From Bacteroides sp. (GTDB lineage: Bacteria; Bacteroidota; Bacteroidia; Bacteroidales; Bacteroidaceae), in contig DXOJ01000406.1 in the NCBI GenBank assembly GCA_019412865.1, positions 450 through 17,260 on the forward strand: 16,811 nt of DNA, in the 5' to 3' direction. The position numbers were made by a program, and so were the translations under genes. This document shows, piece by piece, positions 8,361 to 15,277 of the stretch. The notes under the pieces are model-generated. The model did not search any database, was not told the DNA's origin, and saw only the letters and a program-made list of their open reading frames with translations. The stretch's first letter is position 1, and every line of letters starts with the position of its first letter.

Positions 8361-9911
8361 CTATTTAAAGATTGTAATCATGGGGCGGCAAAGAGCTTGT
8401 TGATTAAGAGCTGTCTTAACACTAATGCCTGCCTCTGTCGCATTAGTTACTGCACCATTAGCTACATTAATACGTACTCCCGAAACATTACCTTGGTTAT
8501 TGATGGTACTGGAAGCATAGTTCACTGTATTAATCGGATCTCTATCAAACATTTTACCATTAATAAATCCAAACTCCGGAATATTTCTGAAGTCCTCACT
8601 ACCAGTAGCAGGCACCTCTTTCATAGTGAACAACGTACCCATAAACGCACTCAATTGCGGCAATGTAGGAATATACCATGCACTCAAATTCTCACTATCA
8701 GGAGCATGTTCTCCCACCCATTTCTCATAAGTTGTTTTAAACGCAACATCTCCAAGACCTGTTAATAAAACGTCCGTAGTCTGTGTTCCATTTGTCACAC
8801 TGGCAACTGTTTCGGTCAAAGTAGTCAATAATTCAGTATTAAGAGTTTGACGACCAGTCGCCACATTTTCAATCGCTACCGCATATCCGGCAATTGTCTT
8901 GCCCTGAAGTGCTACAGGATAATTAGCCGACACATCACTACCAATAGCCTCCATTTTGAAAACAATACCGATAGCATCTGCTGCATCACGTACCACTTTA
9001 CCTTCAGCATTGATATAACTACCAACCTTCATTTCCAATGCTTCATAATCCGGATCCACTCCTACTTCAATGTCAAAGTTTCCATCTCCGATTTCAAATT
9101 TAGCCATAATCTGCATATTAGCGTCCAAAGGTAATGTATTTGCCGGTATTTTAATCTCTTTACTATATCCGCCACTCAATGCCATGGTTATTTCTTCTGT
9201 AAATTTACTTACATTTGAAGGAGCAAAAAAGAAATTAGCGAACCAATTGCCATCCGCAGAAGCAAAACCTGCATTTGTATAAGTCACAGGAGTCGTAGCA
9301 GAACATTTACCCTCTAAAATATCATATCCGCTCAAAGCGTTATATTTTATTTCCAGTTTATTAGCTGCCGCAGCTACTTCCGGATTCTTCGGTTTTACGC
9401 TCACATTGGCAAACGGCCGCTTCAATGTCACACTGGCATTACCAATCGTTTCCAATTTTCCGCAGAAAGCGTCGCTGGCTGCCATCAACGCATCATTAGT
9501 CAGATCGAATGATGCAGTATTATATCCTACTGCTCTCAAATCAGCAGTGTTATATACTTTATTAGCGGCACCGCTTTCCGGTACATATTCAGCCCAAAAC
9601 AATGCTTTCGACACTTCTTTTTGTTCATCTACGGAAATAGTGAAAGATACCTTACCGTCTGTAATCGGTTTAGTTACCTGATCGCCTATCTTATTGCCAT
9701 CAGCATTCAGTAATTGCATGATACATTGCATCGTATAACCGTCAGGAATGGTAACCGCACGGCTAAAGACGTTATTTACAGGAGCCTGTACAGAGATAGT
9801 AACAGGAGCATTGATTTCTGTTCCGTTGTCCGAAACGATTTCTTCTTGTCCACAGGATGCAAAAAGCACTACGAACAAAGCCATTAGCGAATAAAATAAG
9901 TTCTTTTTCAT
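8361..9911 (-). CDS. Fimbrillin-like lipoprotein with a DUF1566/FISUMP-like C-terminal half
   Basis: A 516-residue surface lipoprotein of the Bacteroidota fimbrillin type. The signal peptide ends in FASC (Cys20) followed by acidic GQEE. The N-terminal half (about 35-290) has fimbrillin-like features: SRAVTI around Arg51, a WAEYVPESG strand (106-114), AASDAFCGKL (144-153), RPFANV (165-170) and VGVDPDYE (283-290). These align with the product of the next gene upstream, so the two are paralogues. The C-terminal half (about 296-516), with GIVF (315-318), GYAVAIENVA (342-351) and WYIPTLPQL (412-420), resembles the DUF1566/FISUMP-like domains found at the ends of Bacteroidota surface proteins. It lies 48 bases after the upstream gene. 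It may be a pilus-like subunit, a tip adhesin or a surface glycan-binding protein; the sequence does not decide. DUF6562 may be the matching Pfam name for the N-terminal half, from memory. Confidence 0.7.
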   Translation of the reverse strand: MKKNLFYSLMALFVVLFASCGQEEIVSDNGTEINAPVTISVQAPVNNVFSRAVTIPDGYTMQCIMQLLNADGNKIGDQVTKPITDGKVSFTISVDEQKEVSKALFWAEYVPESGAANKVYNTADLRAVGYNTASFDLTNDALMAASDAFCGKLETIGNASVTLKRPFANVSVKPKNPEVAAAANKLEIKYNALSGYDILEGKCSATTPVTYTNAGFASADGNWFANFFFAPSNVSKFTEEITMALSGGYSKEIKIPANTLPLDANMQIMAKFEIGDGNFDIEVGVDPDYEALEMKVGSYINAEGKVVRDAADAIGIVFKMEAIGSDVSANYPVALQGKTIAGYAVAIENVATGRQTLNTELLTTLTETVASVTNGTQTTDVLLTGLGDVAFKTTYEKWVGEHAPDSENLSAWYIPTLPQLSAFMGTLFTMKEVPATGSEDFRNIPEFGFINGKMFDRDPINTVNYASSTINNQGNVSGVRINVANGAVTNATEAGISVKTALNQQALCRPMITIFK

Positions 9912-9959
9912 GATCTTAATTGTTTTATGGTTAAGCTATTTTTAATTGATTTGTCTATT

Positions 9960-10970
9960 TTATAATTCTCCAAGATCTACCTCCAGATCACCTTCATAAT
10001 CGGGGTCGATCCCTATTCCTCCATTGATATCGGAAGTCAGGAAGTTACCGCGTACCGTTGTGTTTTTGCCCCGTTCGCAAGGAATACGGAAAGCTGTACG
10101 TGCCAGCACTTCATTCTTCTCATTCAAGATTTCGAGTTCTACAGGAATAGAAACGGTTTCTCCGGCATCGGTCAACACATAGTCGAATCCCAGTTTCAGT
10201 TCTTTCGTACCATCGGCAGGGCGTTCAAAGGCCACTTTATATTCCATGTACATGAGCGAGTTCTTGGGTACATCGTCCCACAAATTGTAGCCGGTAGGTA
10301 AATAATCACTGTACTTCACACGAGCGGTAAAACTTTCACCTTTCAGTCCGCCTGTGGACAGTTTATTGAGAAACGTTGCCACATCTTTAGCCACCAGTTC
10401 ATAGCGTGCTACGGGGCGATACAGTTCAACGTCAAGACTTGTTTCAGCTCCCCAATGATTGCGGAAAGAAGTCAGGTCTGCCATAGCAGAAGCAGCAAAA
10501 ACATCTTTATAGCGGCTATTCCCTATATACTTTCCGGCAGGAAGGATAAAAGCCAGATTCTTGGCATCGTAAACAAGTCCCTGTTCCGGTGTCTCCGCAT
10601 TCACATAATCGGCCCACACCAGGATGCGGTAATTACGGGCGTGCAGCTTCATACTAACAGACAGACTGGCACGGTTAAAATCCTCTTCATATACCGTTTG
10701 CCGTGCCGCCACCTGTCTATCCAGATAGGCTTCTACGATGAAACGACGCAGATAGTTAGTTTCCGACGCACGGGTGATGGTCACCGGTGCTCTTTCTGCC
10801 AAACTTAGATTCATTGCCAGATTAAGGTTGAGTGTTACAGCTGTCGGGTCCACTCCCAGTTCTCCTTCGGGAGTCATTTCCGGTTCTTCGTGCAGGCTGC
10901 ATCCATTCACCAGCAGGGTGATGAACAACAAGAAAGTGCACTGTGCCAGTATATATAAATTTCTTCTCAT
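9960..10970 (-). CDS. Fimbrillin/Mfa2-like lipoprotein
   Basis: A 336-residue predicted outer-membrane lipoprotein. The signal peptide ends LVNGC with lipid Cys24, followed by SLHEEPE. The body resembles the FimB/Mfa2-type and related fimbrillin-fold families: TITRASE (Arg67), LVWADYVNAETP (117-128), AASAMADL (159-166), YRPVARYELVAKD (184-196) and the ending GIDPDYEGDLEVDLGEL. Each block has a counterpart in the 516-residue protein encoded next, but this protein stops where that one continues into an extra domain. The size and single domain would suit an anchor or base subunit of a short pilus-like structure. It could equally be a glycan-binding accessory lipoprotein. It starts 37 bases after the DUF3575 gene and ends 48 bases before its paralogue, so co-transcription is expected. 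Confidence 0.7.
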   Translation of the reverse strand: MRRNLYILAQCTFLLFITLLVNGCSLHEEPEMTPEGELGVDPTAVTLNLNLAMNLSLAERAPVTITRASETNYLRRFIVEAYLDRQVAARQTVYEEDFNRASLSVSMKLHARNYRILVWADYVNAETPEQGLVYDAKNLAFILPAGKYIGNSRYKDVFAASAMADLTSFRNHWGAETSLDVELYRPVARYELVAKDVATFLNKLSTGGLKGESFTARVKYSDYLPTGYNLWDDVPKNSLMYMEYKVAFERPADGTKELKLGFDYVLTDAGETVSIPVELEILNEKNEVLARTAFRIPCERGKNTTVRGNFLTSDINGGIGIDPDYEGDLEVDLGEL

Positions 10971-11007
10971 ATTGTTATTTTATTTATATGTATGTTCCTA
11001 TCTAAGG

Positions 11008-11745
11008 TTAGAAGCGGTAGACCAACGATGCTCCCACACGGGTTATCCCCCAGTAATGACGGACACGCGTATCCAGCTGTGCGCCGTTGTCTACATTATA
11101 ATAGGTGTTATACTTCATGTTGGCATATCCCACTCCCAGATTAAATTCCGCTCCCCAGTGTTTGGAAAGAGGGAGTTTGTAACCGTAGCTTATTCCGGCT
11201 CCCAACAGCGGACGATCAGTATCTTGATAACGGTCATCGTTCCACTTTACGTTAAACCATGCCACGTGGGCGTGCAGTCCGACAAAGTGTCCCCGTCCTG
11301 TTTCATTTCCTATCCACCAGCGGGCTTCAGGTTGCAATGCTACCGTACGCACGCCGTGCTTATCCCCCAAGTCCCACAAACTGCAAGTCAACGGCAACTC
11401 TACCGTGATCTTTTTATGCACCTGCATTTCCACGGCAAGGTTCAGCAAAGCACAAGCATCATATATTACATTCGTTTTCAGTGCCAGATAGCGTTGACCA
11501 TCAAAGGCAGCCGCTTTCTTTCCTGCATTCTCTTTGCCGGATTGGCGTTTATCCTCCTCCTTTTTTGAAGAAGTCGCAACTGCTGTTTCCTGCTTTTTCC
11601 CGCCGGGCTTGTAAACCGTAGTTTCCTCCGGAGCTGCCGAAGTCTGTACACGGGGTTTACCGGGAGTCTGTGCCGACAAGACGGTTATGCCCGATAATGC
11701 AGCCAACAGACATATAGTTCTCATATTAAAAGTAGAGTGTCTCAT
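11008..11745 (-). CDS. DUF3575-type outer-membrane beta-barrel protein
   Basis: A 245-residue exported protein. A signal peptide (hydrophobic core about 10-24, ending LSAQ) is followed by a charged, low-complexity linker (about 27-83, rich in Lys, Glu, Thr and Gln) and a barrel-like domain (84-245). The barrel has the DUF3575 pattern YLALKTNVIYDACALLNLAV, PEARWWIG, GHFVGLHAH, GISYGYKLPLSKHWG and a terminal YWGITRVGASLVYRF ending in aromatic Phe, as outer-membrane proteins do. Two starts are possible: ATG at 11745, used here, or ATG at 11724, which gives a more compact signal peptide. The family often accompanies fimbrillin-type genes in Bacteroidota, and here it directly precedes two of them. 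Its molecular function is not known; a role in outer-membrane export or assembly of the lipoproteins is an inference from position. Confidence 0.8.
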   Translation of the reverse strand: MRHSTFNMRTICLLAALSGITVLSAQTPGKPRVQTSAAPEETTVYKPGGKKQETAVATSSKKEEDKRQSGKENAGKKAAAFDGQRYLALKTNVIYDACALLNLAVEMQVHKKITVELPLTCSLWDLGDKHGVRTVALQPEARWWIGNETGRGHFVGLHAHVAWFNVKWNDDRYQDTDRPLLGAGISYGYKLPLSKHWGAEFNLGVGYANMKYNTYYNVDNGAQLDTRVRHYWGITRVGASLVYRF

Positions 11746-11771
11746 ATATTCGTATCTTTCATGTTCATTGA

Positions 11772-14375
11772 TCAGATTTCCAGTTCGGGCACTGTATCCC
11801 TCATTACCGTTTCGTACCCATCCTCATTGATGACAGTAGCTTCACCTTTATAAGTGATATTCACCTTCTCTTGAGTGCTGCGGATAAAGAATGAAGGAGC
11901 ACCGTCGGATTTCAGGTTTACACTGATTAGCCATCCGCCCACTTTGATACGTCCATCAGACAAGATTTCAGGGTCTTTGGCAGGATATTTCAGTGCATGT
12001 GTATTGATGATAGTGGCAAAACGATATACTTGTGCTTTTTCCGATGTAGCGGTGAAATGCCAGTGATTAGGATACTTCTTGAACACCCCTTTGTCATCAG
12101 CACGTAGCCAGTTGACTGCCGGATAGAAAAAACGGCTCGTTGTATCTGTCTGCAATGTTCCGGTGGAGAAAAGATAAGCGTCTGATGCTCCTCCGCGGTT
12201 CGTGGCTTGAATATGCACGAAGCGATGATTCGATTGATCCACTGTCATGGGATTTTCTGTGGTATGCAGCAAATAACTCCAGTTTACAGGTTCGTCTGCC
12301 ACGAGTTCGTCATAGATAAAGATGAGTCCTGTCTTTCCCAAATTGACAATATGACGGCGGAACGTTTTCACATGGTTCTCATCCCAGCCATTTTCGGGCG
12401 TATAATGCACCTCCGACTGTTCGCCGCGTGTCAGCCAAAGCGGTGAAATCACTTTTCCGTAAGCATTGGAAGCATCACCCAGCACATACCCGATCTTCTC
12501 GCTGGCATAATAACGGGGAATCCATCCATATCCTTCCGTACCGATACGTTGTCCCATACCGTTCACCAGAATTGTATTGTGAGCACGCGTGGCACGATGA
12601 CACAACATACTATGTACGTCGGTAAACTCAATGTGGTGTCCGCTACTGTAAAATAATGGTTTTCCACCATAGAACGTATTGAAAGCATTCTGATTGGCAA
12701 GTGCATGAGAGGTAGAACCATAAGGGCTTGACCGGAAACTCCACATCGCATTTCCACCTACTCTGTCCCAGTTCGTCTGGAAAGAGGCAAGTCCTGTTGC
12801 GGGGAAGACGTATCCTGCAGGGAGTGCTGTCAATCCTTCACCTTCCGGCAGAGGTTTATCACATTGCAGGCGGAACCAGGCAAGATCACCGGGCTTACTC
12901 AATAAGGCTTTCTTCATATAATCCGGTTCCACCTTCAATGTGCGGCGTACGAAATCAGCGGCATAAGTGTTTCCGGTAAGGCGTGCCAGCGCATCCAAAT
13001 AACCTATACGGATACTGTTTGGACGTGCCACATTCTGATGCGAACTTCCGTTTCCTCCAGATTTGGAAAAAGGAGGCTGCTGGAAGATGGTATACATGAT
13101 ATTTCCCTGATACCAAGGATCGGAAAAGAAGTCGTAACCGGTCAGTTTGCTATAATAGTAAGGCACTTCGACTAATGTACGGGTGTTGACCGTAAAGTAA
13201 GAATCGCCATTGTGCCAGCCACCGTCTTTGTTCAATCCGGGAAAACGTGCCAACCAGACGTTATAACAGTAATCCACCCATGTATCGGCTTCCGGCAGAT
13301 CGCCATATACACTGAATGCCGCCATTGTAAGGATGCGAAGTGTCATCTGCCACACATGATTGTCGGCGATGTGGTTCTCCATCCGGTTATTAAAGTTCTC
13401 ATACATTTCACCACCTTTATTTTTGATGGCTTCCAGCAATGCTTTCTTTTGTGATGTATTCAACCGGTCGTAGAAAGAATCATAAGCCATAGAGCAGAGA
13501 GATAATAAGCTAGAAGCATTAAAATCTCCTTTCACATTCTTATCTTTATCCCAGTCGGCCATAATAAATACCCGTTTGATGGCTTCGTCAGCATATTTAG
13601 TATCCTGCGTCAGCAACCAAGCCCGTATCAATGCTTCGGTATTTCCCTCTTCCGCATCGATGATGCGCCGGCTCTCACGAGTGAGGTATGAATTTATCTG
13701 CATCTCGTTCTTCAGGTTCTTCACCTGCGAGACATTAATATCTTTCACTGATTTCATTGGAGTCTGAAGTACCTGATCTGCACGCTCAAGATACCATTGC
13801 CTTTCTGCCTTTTGTTTGCTGTGATTTATAAAGTCCTTCCATTCGTTCTTCATGATCCACACACGCGGATGGTCGGCAGGTAGTTTTGCCAACACTGTTT
13901 TCAATGAAGGCGGACAGAATTTGCCCGGACGATCTTCTACGGTGACTTGCTGTGTGCTTCCCCAAGTCACTTGTCCGTTTTCTACGTAACCGAACTGCCA
14001 GTACCATACCCCCGGCGCAAGCGGTTGTTCCGGATTATAGAACGGCCAACGAGTTTCCACCTGAACAACTCCGGACTTCAATCCGGCATCCTGCGAATAA
14101 CGTAACCGATAGGTAACTTTTGTTTTATCTACCTTCTTTACTTTGTGTTCGAATCCATCCAACGGACTGTCCTGCGAGTTCATATCCGAACGGAGCGGCC
14201 ATTGGAAAGAAACCGCACGGTCATTTACCACCGCTTTATCAAGAGGATAAGGAGTGGCACGCATTTCATGCATCAACGTTGTTTCCGTCAACTTGATGAC
14301 TGCTTGTTTTTGCGCATGTGTCATCTGTGCAGCCACAGACAAGATTACGAATGAAATCAATAATACTTTTTTCAT
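11772..14375 (-). CDS. Heparinase II/III-fold polysaccharide lyase, secreted (lyase 1; DUF4962-type)
   Basis: A predicted 867-residue lyase acting on a uronic-acid glycan by beta-elimination. Unlike lyase 2 it has a type I signal peptide (cleavage after THA, residue 21) and no lipobox cysteine, so it is probably periplasmic. Domains: N-terminal beta-sandwich (about 35-147, WYWQF at 124-128), toroid (about 150-480) with ENHIADNHVWQ (333-343) and WHNGDSYF (387-394), then C-terminal beta-sandwiches with SHALANQNAF (556-565), TRAHNTILVNG (596-606) and YDEL (688-691). Candidate catalytic residues are Asn339-His340 and Tyr393; the 53-residue His-Tyr spacing is close to that in characterised heparinase II and alginate lyases. 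It is the first PUL gene, with a TACATTTG box 29 bases upstream. PL33 or PL35 are possible family placements, from memory and unchecked. Confidence 0.87.
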   Translation of the reverse strand: MKKVLLISFVILSVAAQMTHAQKQAVIKLTETTLMHEMRATPYPLDKAVVNDRAVSFQWPLRSDMNSQDSPLDGFEHKVKKVDKTKVTYRLRYSQDAGLKSGVVQVETRWPFYNPEQPLAPGVWYWQFGYVENGQVTWGSTQQVTVEDRPGKFCPPSLKTVLAKLPADHPRVWIMKNEWKDFINHSKQKAERQWYLERADQVLQTPMKSVKDINVSQVKNLKNEMQINSYLTRESRRIIDAEEGNTEALIRAWLLTQDTKYADEAIKRVFIMADWDKDKNVKGDFNASSLLSLCSMAYDSFYDRLNTSQKKALLEAIKNKGGEMYENFNNRMENHIADNHVWQMTLRILTMAAFSVYGDLPEADTWVDYCYNVWLARFPGLNKDGGWHNGDSYFTVNTRTLVEVPYYYSKLTGYDFFSDPWYQGNIMYTIFQQPPFSKSGGNGSSHQNVARPNSIRIGYLDALARLTGNTYAADFVRRTLKVEPDYMKKALLSKPGDLAWFRLQCDKPLPEGEGLTALPAGYVFPATGLASFQTNWDRVGGNAMWSFRSSPYGSTSHALANQNAFNTFYGGKPLFYSSGHHIEFTDVHSMLCHRATRAHNTILVNGMGQRIGTEGYGWIPRYYASEKIGYVLGDASNAYGKVISPLWLTRGEQSEVHYTPENGWDENHVKTFRRHIVNLGKTGLIFIYDELVADEPVNWSYLLHTTENPMTVDQSNHRFVHIQATNRGGASDAYLFSTGTLQTDTTSRFFYPAVNWLRADDKGVFKKYPNHWHFTATSEKAQVYRFATIINTHALKYPAKDPEILSDGRIKVGGWLISVNLKSDGAPSFFIRSTQEKVNITYKGEATVINEDGYETVMRDTVPELEI

Positions 14376-14403
14376 GATATCAAATGATTGGTTTTTCTGT
14401 AGG

Positions 14404-14411
14404 CAAATGTA
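14404..14411 (-). promoter_or_regulatory. Probable -7 box of the PUL promoter
   Basis: TACATTTG on the minus strand matches the Bacteroides TAnnTTTG -7 element and lies 29 bases upstream of the lyase 1 ATG, leaving a leader of roughly 20-25 bases. There is no good TTTG at the usual distance; the closest TTG (439-437 of the 14 kb block) is 25 bases away. A strong -7 box with a poor -33 box fits a promoter that needs an activator, here presumably the HTCS. A short dyad, TCCG-AAA-CGGA, overlaps the -33 area at 14421-14431. Confidence 0.55.
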
Positions 14412-14619
14412 GATAAACCGTCCGAAACGGAACTTTCAATTCATTTCTTCCTTCTCTGATACTGTCTAACAGGACTTTGTTTTCGTTCATTTCAACTTTA
14501 AATTCGTCCAAAACAAGCGTTACAGGAAGCTACAAAGAGGGTAAAAGGGTAAAATAGCCCCCAAAACGGAATGACTGGAATTGATAGAAAGATGAAGGTT
14601 ATTAGTTCTTGTTTAGGTT
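14412..14619. promoter_or_regulatory. Upstream region of the PUL promoter, probable regulator-binding zone
   Basis: A gene-free, A/T-rich stretch between the PUL promoter and the repeat element. The HTCS is expected to bind here. I see the word TTCATTTC twice in the same orientation (14440-14447 and 14486-14493), each preceded by an ACTTT (14432 and 14474), and a third ACTTT at 14495. Nothing else stands out. The binding assignment is inference from position only. Confidence 0.3.
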
Positions 14620-14654
14620 TTCACCACAGAGGACGCGGAGGACACAGAGGTGAA
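14620..14654 (+). repeat. Outer inverted-repeat arm, left (35 bp)
   Basis: It begins TTCACCACAGAGG and ends ACACAGAGGTGAA, and it is the exact reverse complement of 15278-15312. The unit itself has 6-bp inverted ends (TTCACC and GGTGAA) and internal repetition of CAGAGG/GGAGGAC. Similar CCACAGAGG-rich sequences occur scattered in many bacterial genomes as I recall, but I cannot verify that here. Confidence 0.9.
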
Positions 14655-14703
14655 TTGGGTTTATGACTTACGGTGGTGACCCTAATTTTGATGCGTAATC
14701 CTC

Positions 14704-14833
14704 CTACTATAAAGTTGAAAAACATAAAAACATCTGCCACCTGCAACCAAACGCGTGTAATGCGCTAGCTGATAAGCAGTTGGAGCGTGGCAGATACTGT
14801 TGCAGATAGGTTGCAGATCAAAGTATCTGCAAC
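14704..14833 (+). repeat. Inner inverted-repeat arm, left (130 bp)
   Basis: Its first 60 bases are identical to the reverse complement of the right arm. By my manual alignment the remaining part differs by eight substitutions, seven of them transitions, and one single-base indel. It contains repeated GCAGATA words and a hairpin at 14810-14833 (GTTGCAGAT and ATCTGCAAC, 9-bp stem, 6-base loop). Confidence 0.9.
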
Positions 14834-14900
14834 ACAGTATAAGCCTTGCATAAGCCAATTCTCCAGGAGGGCAAAAGTTTATTGTATGCATTAACTTCCC

Positions 14901-15028
14901 GTTTCCAGGCGGGGAACTGTCGTTTCCGGCATTAGAAATTACAGTTTCCACGGTAGGAAACGAGAGTTTCTAAGGCGGGACACGAGAGTTTCTACGTAAG
15001 GATACTGTCGTTTCCCCGTAGAGACACC
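14901..15028. repeat. Tandem array of six 22-bp dyad units
   Basis: GTTTCC or GTTTCT recurs at 14901, 14922, 14944, 14966, 14988 and 15010, that is at steps of 21, 22, 22, 22 and 22 bases. In most units it is followed after 6 bases by a GGAAAC-like half-site and a 4-base linker (TGTC, TACA or GAGA). The third unit is a perfect dyad, GTTTCC-N6-GGAAAC. The 6-base cores are conserved while the N6 parts differ. The period equals about two helical turns, so dimer-binding proteins could sit on one DNA face. The array is central within the inverted-repeat element. Confidence 0.8.
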
Positions 15029-15107
15029 ACAAATTCTCCATAGACATCCCAATTATCCCATAGCTTTGCACAAAGGAATCAAGGCTTTTTCTTTGATTAT
15101 ATAACGC

Positions 15108-15236
15108 GTTGCAGATACTTTATCTGCAACCTATCTGCCACAGTATCTGCCACGTTCCAACTATTTGTCAATTAGTGCATTACACGCGTTTGGTTGCAGG
15201 TGGCAGATGTTTTTATGTTTTTCAACTTTATAGTAG
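15108..15236 (-). repeat. Inner inverted-repeat arm, right (129 bp)
   Basis: Near-perfect reverse complement of 14704-14833. It holds three successive TATCTGC words, and its inner end is a perfect hairpin, GTTGCAGATA and TATCTGCAAC around a 3-base loop (15108-15130). It lies about 100 bases downstream of the HTCS stop codon, so an HTCS transcript that runs on would include it. Confidence 0.9.
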
Positions 15237-15277
15237 ACAAAAAACTCTCATTCATTTCTGTACCGGCATGAACAAGA

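Noticed and set aside
5684..14375. Calling the lyases heparin-specific enzymes
   Set aside because: The heparinase II/III fold includes lyases for alginate, hyaluronan, chondroitin, gellan and others. The absence of sulfatases nearby argues against a confident heparin assignment.
14682..14951. Minus-strand ORF of 89 codons in the left arm
   Set aside because: It runs through the inverted repeat and shares a CFYVFQLYSR-containing segment with an ORF in the other arm only because the arms are complementary. The differences between arms change five residues in the aligned stretch, and there is no plausible start context or domain. It is better read as repeat DNA.
14901..15028. Tandem array considered as a CRISPR
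   Set aside because: The conserved parts are only about 6 bases, the period is 22 bp and no cas genes are present. CRISPR repeats and spacers are each longer than a whole unit here.
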